Origin: Bacteroidales bacterium UBA3389
Lineage (GTDB): Bacteria; Bacteroidota; Bacteroidia; Bacteroidales; P3
DNA length: 5,196 bases
Assembly: GCA_002358835.1 (NCBI GenBank)
Contig: DEPP01000104.1
Location: 383 to 5,578 of the forward strand
Reading direction: 5' to 3'
Made by a program: the position numbers and the translations under genes
The notes under the pieces: model-generated
The model's input: only the letters and a program-made list of their open reading frames with translations
What the model was told of the DNA's origin: nothing
Databases searched by the model: none
Part shown: in pieces, positions 1 through 5,196 of the stretch
Layout: every line of letters begins with the position of its first letter
Numbering within the stretch: position 1 is the stretch's first letter

Positions 1-192
1 CCGTTGGGACTCTTGGGCTCTTTCATCCCTTCGATTTCGGCTAAGGCTATGGCTACTCCCGATGAAGTGACGGCTGATTCGATAAAACGTGCAAGATGTA
101 GGTTCTACCCTTCTGTCCAATTCAAAAACTCATTGACCAAGTGCCAATTCAAACTGGCTGACTTGAATGTTCAAAGTCTGGTTCAAGAGTAG
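1..192 (+). CDS. Unidentified plus-strand reading frame, cut by the left edge
   Basis: This frame is open from the first base of the window and ends at TAG (190-192), giving about 63 residues. I do not recognise it. A TTG at position 4 could be a start, but the frame is open at the edge, so it could equally be the C-terminal end of a longer gene. No domain, membrane segment or signal peptide is visible. The segment contains three tandem GGCTA[A/T/C] hexamers (39-56, encoding alternating Ala) and a 10-base direct repeat CCAATTCAAA (117-126 and 144-153), so it may be low-complexity or non-coding. The minus strand also has two frames open to the left edge here, and neither has a convincing start. 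The frame ends 16 bases before the hairpin at 209-234, which would suit a convergent gene end. Coding status is doubtful. Confidence 0.25.
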   Translation, partial: PLGLLGSFIPSISAKAMATPDEVTADSIKRARCRFYPSVQFKNSLTKCQFKLADLNVQSLVQE

Positions 193-208
193 CAGCCTAT
201 CAAAACAA

Positions 209-234
209 AAAAGGGTATGCACGCATACCCTTTT
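209..234 (-). terminator. Rho-independent terminator of the lipoprotein gene, probably bidirectional
   Basis: An 11-bp perfect inverted repeat AAAAGGGTATG / CATACCCTTTT surrounds a 4-base loop (CACG). Read on the minus strand it lies 36 bases after the lipoprotein stop codon and runs into a T-rich tract (TTTTTTGTTTTG), the classic intrinsic terminator form. On the plus strand the hairpin is followed by CATATTTTT, so it could also stop transcription arriving from the left-edge frame. Its position between converging units supports a shared terminator. Confidence 0.85.
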
Positions 235-270
235 CATATTTTTATCATGAATAGTTCTTTGATTTATTGC

Positions 271-726
271 CTAAAGGTTTTCTACCTCTTTTACGAATTT
301 TCCAAGCAGGTCAAATTCCAATAGTTTGCTTTCCTTTTTCTTGCTTATATCTACTCGATAGGTTTTCTTGTTTCTTATTTCAACTATGTTTACTTCTTCG
401 ATTTTGAAGTCTACATACTGTGTTGAGATGTATTCGGTGATGTTTGACGGAGTGTATTCCAAAGGAACGTTCCAACGTGTCTCAACATTGGTGTTGTTGA
501 ACTTCATGCTGACTTGATTGTTGTTGCTGTTGAACGATGCAATATAGCAATTCGAATCGACCATTTGCCAGTTCACTTGTTCCACATCGGCACGACGTTT
601 ATGGAAATCACGAGTGTACTTTTCAGGTACTTCATTCTCGTTTACTGATTTGTATTTGCTTTTACCGGTTGAGGCACAGCCGGCAATCATTCCGCAAGCC
701 AAAATTATCAAAAATGTCTTTTTCAT
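271..726 (-). CDS. PepSY-like (DUF2874-type) outer-membrane or periplasmic lipoprotein
   Basis: A 151-residue secreted lipoprotein. Residues 1-16 form a short lipoprotein signal (MKK, a hydrophobic core, then lipobox I14-A15-G16-C17), so C17 should be lipidated after signal peptidase II cleavage. The rest resembles the PepSY-like fold common in Bacteroidota secreted proteins: an early Trp in VNWQMVD (about 51-57), alternating beta strands, ET-x-W at 82-85, a helix near PSNITEYISTQYVDFKIEEV (93-112), then YRVDI and a terminal strand pair ending LLGKFVKEVE. Proteins with this fold often occur in tandem pairs; here there is a single copy. The ATG at 724-726 is the only sensible start because the signal peptide begins there. 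It is separated from the permease gene by 55 bases that carry a -7 promoter box, so it is probably its own transcription unit. Molecular function is unknown; the family assignment is from sequence pattern only. Confidence 0.85.
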   Translation of the reverse strand: MKKTFLIILACGMIAGCASTGKSKYKSVNENEVPEKYTRDFHKRRADVEQVNWQMVDSNCYIASFNSNNNQVSMKFNNTNVETRWNVPLEYTPSNITEYISTQYVDFKIEEVNIVEIRNKKTYRVDISKKKESKLLEFDLLGKFVKEVENL

Positions 727-749
727 ATCTAAACGTTTTTCTCTGATTG

Positions 750-757
750 CAAAATTA
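750..757 (-). promoter_or_regulatory. Bacteroidota-type -7 box for the lipoprotein gene
   Basis: Read on the minus strand this is TAATTTTG, an exact match to the TAnnTTTG -7 consensus of the Bacteroidota primary sigma factor. It ends 23 bases before the lipoprotein ATG, which predicts a 5' leader of about 15-20 bases. No good TTTG/TTG -33 element lies at the expected 19-21 base spacing (the sequence there is around AACACTGTA), so the promoter would be half-consensus or need an activator. The match is short and the region is A/T-rich, so chance is possible. Confidence 0.5.
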
Positions 758-781
758 GAAAATAATTTGAATATACAGTGT

Positions 782-1567
782 TTATCTTATCAAACTTCTG
801 AAAATATATTCGAGATTTATGATTTTGAAAAGATATAGCGAAGTAAAAACTATCACGATTATCACAATCCATCGTATGAATCCCGCTCCTTTTTTGAACG
901 CCAACCGAGTTGCTATGTACGAACCGACAAGTGTTCCAACCGAATGCAAAAGTCCGTACTGCCAATTGATGCTTCCGTGTTGCATAAAGACAAATATCGC
1001 AACTATTGTATAGAGTGTCATCACGAATGATTTGATTGCGTTGGTGCGAATGATGTTACAGCCGAGCAATATGGTGCCTGCCGCCATCAGAAAAAAGCCT
1101 GTGCCGACTTGAACAAAGCCTCCGTATATTCCAATCAGAAAAAAGACAAGATAATGCACCAATCCTCTTTTGCCATACAGCTTTTCGAGATTATCTTCTT
1201 CGAATCGCTTGGGTGAGGAAAACAGAAAAAAGAGCATAATCAAAAGACTTGCTCCCATGGCGTAAGAGAATATCTGTTGCGGTAAGGCTATCGACAAAAT
1301 GCTTCCAACCAAGGCTCCGAGCATTGCAAACAACGCCAATGGCAATACTTTGGTTTGTTTGAGGTATCCTTTGCCTGCAAACATTCCTGCACTGAGTGAG
1401 CTTTGCAAAAGCACGCCTATACGATTTGTTGCGTTTGCTTCCGAGGGCGGAAGTCCGAGGGCAAGATAAAGAGCTATCGAAATAGCCGTCCCTCCTGCAG
1501 AAAGGGTGTTAATGAATCCGACAAATAATCCGGAAACTATCAGAATCAGTATTATCGAACTGCTCAA
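782..1567 (-). CDS. TauE/SafE (TSUP) family membrane permease, TTG start
   Basis: A 261-residue polytopic inner-membrane protein of the TauE/SafE sulfite or organoanion exporter family. The two homologous halves are visible. The first begins about residue 5 with VGFINTLSAGGTAIS (16-30), then LGLPPSEANATNRIG (37-51) and KGYLK (66-70). The second begins about 138, with IGIYGGFVQVGTGFFLMAA (145-163), IIRTNAIKSF (172-181) and closing hydrophobic helices at about 232-250. Seven or eight membrane segments are likely, with a charged cytoplasmic link around 119-134. Length is normal for the family. Known members move sulfite, sulfoacetate, sulfolactate or similar anions, but substrate cannot be read from sequence. 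The start is TTG: a TAA stop lies three codons upstream in frame, and the next in-frame ATG lies beyond the first conserved motif. It follows the Spy-like gene by 16 bases and is probably co-transcribed. No hairpin terminator is seen after it. Confidence 0.9.
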   Translation of the reverse strand: MSSSIILILIVSGLFVGFINTLSAGGTAISIALYLALGLPPSEANATNRIGVLLQSSLSAGMFAGKGYLKQTKVLPLALFAMLGALVGSILSIALPQQIFSYAMGASLLIMLFFLFSSPKRFEEDNLEKLYGKRGLVHYLVFFLIGIYGGFVQVGTGFFLMAAGTILLGCNIIRTNAIKSFVMTLYTIVAIFVFMQHGSINWQYGLLHSVGTLVGSYIATRLAFKKGAGFIRWIVIIVIVFTSLYLFKIINLEYIFRSLIR

Positions 1568-1576
1568 GAGTCTTTA

Positions 1577-1583
1577 TCCTTCT
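1577..1583 (-). promoter_or_regulatory. Ribosome-binding site fixing the TTG start of the permease
   Basis: Read on the minus strand this is AGAAGGA, 9 bases before the TTG at 1567 and directly after the stop codon of the preceding Spy-like gene. It is the clearest purine-rich Shine-Dalgarno-like sequence among the gene starts examined here and supports the TTG as the genuine start. Confidence 0.6.
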
Positions 1584-2057
1584 TTATTTAGGGCATTGCT
1601 TGCCTTTATTTTTTTTGCACTTTGTAAGTTCTCGCATTATCTTCTTTTCTTCCATCATAAGCTTTGCTACTTTCTGAACGGGAAGAACTGCCTTGAACTG
1701 TTCAACATAATCTTTGGTAAGAGCGTTTATTTGTTCCTCTGTGCTAAGACAAATATTGAGGCATTCTTCTGCAAGAGCTGCATCTTCTTTTGATTGCTTC
1801 AGATTTCGCATCTTATGATTTGCCTCTCTCTGCTTTGCTTTCAATTGGAACAATTCCGCATCGTATTTTTCGTATATCGGCCAAAATTTCTCCGATTCTT
1901 TTTTCGTCAATTCCAATCGTTCGGTATAGATGGCTTTTTTCTTGGTAATGATTTTCTCTCTTAAAACTTCGGGATCTACTTTCGGGCGTTGCTCCTGAGC
2001 TAATGCACCAACACTTACCATTACTGCCAAAAGGCATGATATAATTACTCTTTTCAT
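1584..2057 (-). CDS. Spy/CpxP-like periplasmic helical protein
   Basis: A 157-residue exported protein. Residues 1-20 form a signal peptide with a good signal peptidase I site (GALA|Q). The mature part is almost all charged helix. It has the pattern LELTKKESEKFWPIYEKYDAE (48-68), typical of Bacteroidota proteins related to the Spy/CpxP/LTxxQ group, and a second helix pair with LPVQKVAKLMMEE (125-137), which resembles the second LTxxQ-type turn. Spy and CpxP are periplasmic chaperones or stress sensors, and relatives such as CnrX bind metal. Mature-part cysteines at 99, 103, 147 and 155 and a Lys-rich C-terminus are visible, but there is no His-rich metal site. Its ATG overlaps the stop of the preceding membrane protein (ATGA at 2054-2057), implying translational coupling. 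As the periplasmic member of a sigma/membrane-protein pair it may modulate the anti-sigma factor; this is inference from context. Confidence 0.8.
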   Translation of the reverse strand: MKRVIISCLLAVMVSVGALAQEQRPKVDPEVLREKIITKKKAIYTERLELTKKESEKFWPIYEKYDAELFQLKAKQREANHKMRNLKQSKEDAALAEECLNICLSTEEQINALTKDYVEQFKAVLPVQKVAKLMMEEKKIMRELTKCKKNKGKQCPK

Positions 2058-2476
2058 AGTTCTATTTCTGAATCGGTTTGTTCAAAATAATCTTCCTCTT
2101 CTTCAGCCAGGTATTCCATATATAGGAACTCGTCTTCGGTGAAAACGATTTGCTCGGCCTCTTTTTTCATCTCTGTTTTCTTTGCCTGCCATTCTGCCTG
2201 TTCGAGTTTTATCTTCTCTGCCAGAATTTCTTTTTCGCTCTTAAAGCCGTTAAAGAAGAACGCAAAGGTGTCGTTTTTCTTCGATTCGGTGTCCGCATTT
2301 TTGAATACAACGAGCCATGTGCTGAATCCGAGAACGATAACCGCCGATATGCTTGCAACGTATCTGAAAAGCTTTGGAGAGGAAACGTGTTTCTTCACTG
2401 ACTTTTCGAGCAACTGATCGTTCAATTGCGAAAAATAGTTTTCAGGTACTTTGAACGGATTATTTTTTTCTTTCAT
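2054..2476 (-). CDS. Single-pass membrane protein, putative anti-sigma factor
   Basis: About 140 residues. The N-terminal 36 or so are polar and begin with NPFKVPENYFSQLNDQL, a pattern I associate with small membrane proteins encoded beside ECF sigma factors in Bacteroidota. One transmembrane helix follows (about 39-58, YVASISAVIVLGFSTWLVVF), then a long coiled-coil-like charged segment (about 76-108, rich in Glu and Lys) and a very acidic tail (EEEEDYFEQTDSEIE). No zinc-binding H-x3-C-x2-C motif of the ZAS anti-sigma class is present. With a cytoplasmic N-terminus it would present the first 36 residues to the sigma factor and the charged part to the periplasm, where the Spy-like protein resides; this topology is inferred. 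I chose ATG at 2474-2476; a TTG two codons upstream (2482) is possible. The 4-base ATGA overlap with the next gene argues for joint translation. The anti-sigma role rests on position, not on a recognised domain. Confidence 0.7.
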   Translation of the reverse strand: MKEKNNPFKVPENYFSQLNDQLLEKSVKKHVSSPKLFRYVASISAVIVLGFSTWLVVFKNADTESKKNDTFAFFFNGFKSEKEILAEKIKLEQAEWQAKKTEMKKEAEQIVFTEDEFLYMEYLAEEEEDYFEQTDSEIEL

Positions 2477-2547
2477 TTTCAATTTAATTTCTATCGATTA
2501 GACATTTTTTTTCGCAGAAGTTTAATTTGCCTTTCATTTTTTTTGAA

Positions 2548-3138
2548 TTATCCGATCGGATTGTCGTTGATTTTCACATACTGTTCGATCTTTTCGACTG
2601 CGAAATGATATGATGCTTTGAGGGCTCCTTCGCTGGTTTTGGTGATTTGAGAAATCTGTGCAAAGCTCAAATCGTCGTAATACCTCATTTGGAAAACCGC
2701 TCTCTGCTTTGGTGGGAGCGAAAGTATTGCTTTTTGGAGCGTAAGTTCGACTTGGTTGCCATCAAACAACGGATCGCTCGGAAGATTTGCCAAAACCATG
2801 CTTTCAAAATCGCATCCACCCTCTTTCATTCTCTTATTCTTATATTTCAAAAAGTTAAGAGTATGATTGTATGTTATTCTGAAAATCCAGGTCGATAGTT
2901 TGGAGGAGCTGTTAAAGGTTTCTATGTTCTCGAATATCTTAATGAAAACCTCTTGCGTAAGGTCGTCGCTGTCCTCATGGTCATATACCATACGCCTTAT
3001 CTGCCAATAGATTTTCCGAGAATACATTTCTATCAGCCTTGCATAACCTTGTTCGCGGGTTTTTGCATTTCTGATTTGCGAGAGTATCTCTGCTTCTTCG
3101 CTTGTTGTATGTTTTATATTCGGTAGTTTAAGTTTCAT
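2548..3138 (-). CDS. ECF-type RNA polymerase sigma-70 factor
   Basis: A 196-residue alternative sigma factor with the two ECF core domains. Region 2 spans about residues 35-103: YSRKIYWQIRRMV, the acidic DHEDSDDLTQEVFIKIFENI helix (core-binding region 2.2) and SKLSTWIFRITYNHTLNFLK (regions 2.3/2.4, -10 recognition). A linker of about 30 residues follows, then region 4 at about 131-186 with LPPKQRAVFQMRYYDDLSF and the helix-turn-helix AQISQITKTSEGALKASYHFA, which reads the -35. No extra C-terminal domain is present, so it is a minimal ECF factor. The ATG at 3136-3138 was chosen because it lies 5 bases after the anmK stop. An in-frame ATG at 3162 would add 8 residues and overlap anmK. The neighbouring membrane protein is its likely regulator. 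A 71-base gap separates the two genes and shows no obvious promoter. Target promoters cannot be told from the window. Confidence 0.93.
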   Translation of the reverse strand: MKLKLPNIKHTTSEEAEILSQIRNAKTREQGYARLIEMYSRKIYWQIRRMVYDHEDSDDLTQEVFIKIFENIETFNSSSKLSTWIFRITYNHTLNFLKYKNKRMKEGGCDFESMVLANLPSDPLFDGNQVELTLQKAILSLPPKQRAVFQMRYYDDLSFAQISQITKTSEGALKASYHFAVEKIEQYVKINDNPIG

Positions 3139-3143
3139 CTTTC

Positions 3144-4205
3144 TTATTTGCTTTGAATCCATTGAACCACTGTTCCGCCACAAGAAGACTGCTTTGCACC
3201 GGTTACCGATGCAAGACAATTGACTTGCTCTCTTTCTCTTAGCACTCCGAGAAAGGCAAATATCATCGCTTCTTTGTAGTCGGTTGTGATTTTATCTGCA
3301 ATCGTGATTTCGCTTTGGGAGAAGTGACGAATCAGATTCAGAAGATGAGTGTTGTATGCCCCACCCCCGCTGACGAGTGTTCTTCCCGGCAGAATGTTTC
3401 TCGAAATCTGCTCTGCGGCATGAAGTGTGTATGATGCAATTTGGCTCTCTATCGAAAGTCCGCTGCATTCCAATAGCGGGAATACATTGCTCAACACCCA
3501 TTCTTTGCCCAATGATTTTCCTGTTTTCTTGCTTTCATAATATGGAAGGGCGTTCAGTTTCTCGACAAGCGTATTATCGACTGCCGAATTTGCGGCTATC
3601 TCACCGTCTTTATCGAACGGCAAGCCTATTTTGCCACAAAGATGATTCAGAACGATGTTCACAGGGCATATATCAAAAGCCGTGATTTCTCCCTCCTGCT
3701 TATGACTTATGTTCGAAAAGCCTCCGATGTTCAAACAATTGGTATAGTCCGCAAAAAGAAGCAAATCGCCAATCGGAACCAAAGGAGCTCCTTGTCCTCC
3801 GAGCATTACGTCGAGCGTTCTGAAATCTCCGATCGTTTTCATCCTCACCTGAGAACAGATAGCGGCAATATTACCGATCTGAGTCGTGTATCCCTTGTCG
3901 GGCTGGTGGAAGATGGTTTGCCCGTGCGAACAAACAAAATCGGGACTCAAAGAATGCTTATCGATAAATTCGCGAGTTAGTCTGCCGAAATAATGTCCGA
4001 GTTCGACATCAAAACGAGAAAATTCCACCGCAGAGGCATTCTCTATGGCAATCACCCTCTTACGAAATTCTTCACTATAAGGCACCGTTTCTGCTTCGAT
4101 GATTTTGTACGACCAATTGCCACTCTGCTCTTCAAATTCGCAGTAAGCAATATCCAAACCATCGAGAGAAGTTCCCGACATCAAACCAACAACTTTATAA
4201 AACAT
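3144..4205 (-). CDS. anmK: Anhydro-N-acetylmuramic acid kinase
   Basis: A full-length (353 residue) cytoplasmic AnmK. It cleaves the 1,6-anhydro ring of anhydro-MurNAc and phosphorylates it with ATP to give MurNAc-6-phosphate, a step in recycling peptidoglycan turnover products. Family motifs in order: GLMSGTSLDGLD (7-18, phosphate-binding loop), CSHGQTIFHQP (92-102), IGDFRTLDVMLGGQGAPLVP (125-144), NIGGFSNIS (159-167), AFDICPVN (176-183), where D178 sits at the position of the proposed catalytic aspartate, TGKSLGKEW (228-236), VSGGGAYN (278-285) and DYKEAMIFAFLG (309-320). AFDICPVN replaces the AFDTGPGN form common in proteobacteria, a variant I believe is usual in Bacteroidota. The ATG overlaps the end of murF by 11 bases, so translation is probably coupled and wall synthesis and recycling share a transcript. 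No murQ or amgK lies in the window, so the next step is encoded elsewhere. Confidence 0.97.
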   Translation of the reverse strand: MFYKVVGLMSGTSLDGLDIAYCEFEEQSGNWSYKIIEAETVPYSEEFRKRVIAIENASAVEFSRFDVELGHYFGRLTREFIDKHSLSPDFVCSHGQTIFHQPDKGYTTQIGNIAAICSQVRMKTIGDFRTLDVMLGGQGAPLVPIGDLLLFADYTNCLNIGGFSNISHKQEGEITAFDICPVNIVLNHLCGKIGLPFDKDGEIAANSAVDNTLVEKLNALPYYESKKTGKSLGKEWVLSNVFPLLECSGLSIESQIASYTLHAAEQISRNILPGRTLVSGGGAYNTHLLNLIRHFSQSEITIADKITTDYKEAMIFAFLGVLREREQVNCLASVTGAKQSSCGGTVVQWIQSK

Positions 4206-5196
4206 CTTCCAATATCTCCATTTTCGTTGTTCGCGAGCCTTTTATCAAGATTGTGCAACCGCTTATCGGATTTGCTTTCAGATATTCTTTGAACCTTTCC
4301 GATGTTTCGAACCATTGCACAGTGTCTTTTGCTAAAGCTTTGTATTCTTCTCCGACAAGGACAATCCGTTCAAAGCCTTTGCTTTCCATAAGTTTAAGAC
4401 AGTTTTCGTGTTCTGTCGCAGTGCTTTCTCCAAGTTCCCTCATAGCTCCCATAAACACCATTTTATGCTCTGCATCGATAACAGCAAGCGATTCGATTGC
4501 CGCTTTGCATGACGAAGGATTGGCATTGTAGCAATCCAATATGAGTGTGTTGCTCGGAGTTCTCACAATCTGGGAACGTTGATTTGAAGGCTTATATTGT
4601 TCGATTGCCTGCTTGATTTTTTCGCTTGAAATACCAAAATGTCTGCCGATTGCGTAGGCGGCAAGTATGTTATGGTTGTTGTAGTTGCCGATAAGGTTCG
4701 ATTCGATTTTCGTTCCCTCGATTGTAAGTGTTGCATAGGGTGAGGACAAATCGGCTTTAGCTTGCAGGTCGGCTTGATTTGCAAGAGAGTATGTTGTTTT
4801 TCCTGCGAATGTTTCATCGTTCAGGGCATCGTCATCCGCATTTACAAAAAGATGAGCATCGGGTTTGTTGCTTGCTTTCACGCTTTCGAACAATGCACGT
4901 TTGGTTTTGATTATGTTTTCTCTGCTTTTGAATCCTTCGATGTGTGCAGTGCCGACATTGGTCAGTATTCCCATATCGGGTTGTGCGATTTCACACAGAA
5001 AAGCTATCTCTCCAAGGTGGTTGGCTCCCATTTCGACAATTGCGATTTGGGTTTCGGGTTTTATCGACAAAACAGTGAGCGGGACACCTATATGATTATT
5101 CAGATTACCCTTGGTTGCCTGAGTACGAAACGAGCTTGAAAGAACGGCGTGTATAAGTTCTTTGGTCGTGGTTTTGCCGTTTGTGCCGCTGATTCC
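4195..5196 (-). CDS. murF: UDP-N-acetylmuramoyl-tripeptide--D-alanyl-D-alanine ligase, N-terminus outside window
   Basis: The C-terminal 333 residues of MurF, the cytoplasmic Mur ligase that joins D-Ala-D-Ala to UDP-MurNAc-tripeptide with ATP hydrolysis, completing the soluble peptidoglycan precursor. The frame is open to the right edge; about 100 N-terminal residues (UDP-substrate domain) are missing when compared with the usual 430-450. Visible, numbered from the edge: ATP P-loop GTNGKTTT (4-11), KGNLNNHIGVPLT (29-41), EMGANHLGEI (55-64), NVGTAHIEGF (80-89), TKRALFE with the candidate carbamylated Lys region (98-104), GNYNNHNILAA (170-180), the C-terminal-domain signature DCYNANPSS (221-229), GAMRELGE (250-257) and KGSRTTKME (319-327). 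The early EMGANH motif distinguishes MurF from MurE and MurC. A TTG at 5070 is not the start, because conserved motifs lie upstream of it. It is first in the visible operon and overlaps anmK by 11 bases. Confidence 0.97.
   Translation of the reverse strand, partial: GISGTNGKTTTKELIHAVLSSSFRTQATKGNLNNHIGVPLTVLSIKPETQIAIVEMGANHLGEIAFLCEIAQPDMGILTNVGTAHIEGFKSRENIIKTKRALFESVKASNKPDAHLFVNADDDALNDETFAGKTTYSLANQADLQAKADLSSPYATLTIEGTKIESNLIGNYNNHNILAAYAIGRHFGISSEKIKQAIEQYKPSNQRSQIVRTPSNTLILDCYNANPSSCKAAIESLAVIDAEHKMVFMGAMRELGESTATEHENCLKLMESKGFERIVLVGEEYKALAKDTVQWFETSERFKEYLKANPISGCTILIKGSRTTKMEILEDVL

Noticed and set aside
1..26. A possible minus-strand gene beginning MKEPKSPN at position 26
   Set aside because: The purine-rich GAAGGG touches the ATG with no spacing, and the frame is open upstream of it without a start. 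There is too little sequence to support a gene.
163..174. TTGAA-TG-TTCAA small palindrome near the left-edge frame end
   Set aside because: A 5-bp stem with a 2-base loop is too weak for a terminator or a convincing operator, and is expected by chance in this TTCAA-rich stretch.
2484..2537. A 17-codon minus-strand ORF between the sigma factor and the membrane protein genes
   Set aside because: It lies in A-rich DNA, has no clear ribosome-binding site and encodes no recognisable feature. It could be a leader peptide, but nothing supports that.
2548..3219. Longer form of the sigma factor with 27 extra N-terminal residues
   Set aside because: The extension runs deep into anmK, and the added residues do not resemble sigma region 2. 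The ATG at 3138 just after the anmK stop fits better.
3642..3980. 112-residue plus-strand frame opposite anmK
   Set aside because: It is an antisense shadow of conserved AnmK motifs, with no protein features of its own.
4195..5070. murF starting at the TTG at 5070
   Set aside because: The frame stays open to the window edge, and the P-loop GTNGKTTT and NNHIG motifs lie upstream, so this TTG is internal.
4762..5139. 125-residue plus-strand frame opposite murF
   Set aside because: It is an antisense shadow of a well-conserved gene, with Cys/Phe-rich composition and no family motif.

Overview
The window looks like chromosomal DNA from a member of the Bacteroidota, probably of Bacteroidales type. 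The evidence is moderate-to-low GC, A/T-rich ribosome-binding regions, a TAnnTTTG-type -7 promoter box, a lipoprotein with a PepSY-like (DUF2874-type) domain, a small anti-sigma-like protein with an N-terminal NPFKVPENYF motif, and Bacteroidota-flavoured MurF and AnmK sequences. The genus cannot be fixed from this sequence alone.

Almost everything is on the minus strand and reads right to left. From the right edge: the C-terminal three quarters of murF (UDP-MurNAc-tripeptide:D-Ala-D-Ala ligase); anmK (anhydro-MurNAc kinase), which overlaps murF by 11 bases; an ECF-type sigma-70 factor starting 5 bases after anmK; a small single-pass membrane protein with the look of an anti-sigma factor; a secreted Spy/CpxP-like helical protein joined to it by an ATGA overlap; and a TauE/SafE (TSUP) membrane permease with a TTG start 16 bases further on. 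The spacing suggests one long transcript, with its promoter outside the window to the right. A short independent unit follows: a PepSY-like lipoprotein with its own -7 box, ending at a strong hairpin terminator.

The layout joins peptidoglycan synthesis (murF) and recycling (anmK) to an envelope-stress module of sigma factor, membrane partner and periplasmic Spy/CpxP-like protein, with an anion or organosulfur-type permease at the end. This is reminiscent of known sigma/anti-sigma/periplasmic-sensor cassettes such as CnrH/CnrY/CnrX. Whether the module senses metal, misfolded protein or wall damage cannot be read from the sequence.

The leftmost 192 bases hold an open plus-strand frame that runs in from outside the window and that I do not recognise. 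There is no gene-free stretch over 300 bases, and I saw no tRNA, rRNA, CRISPR array or complete mobile element.
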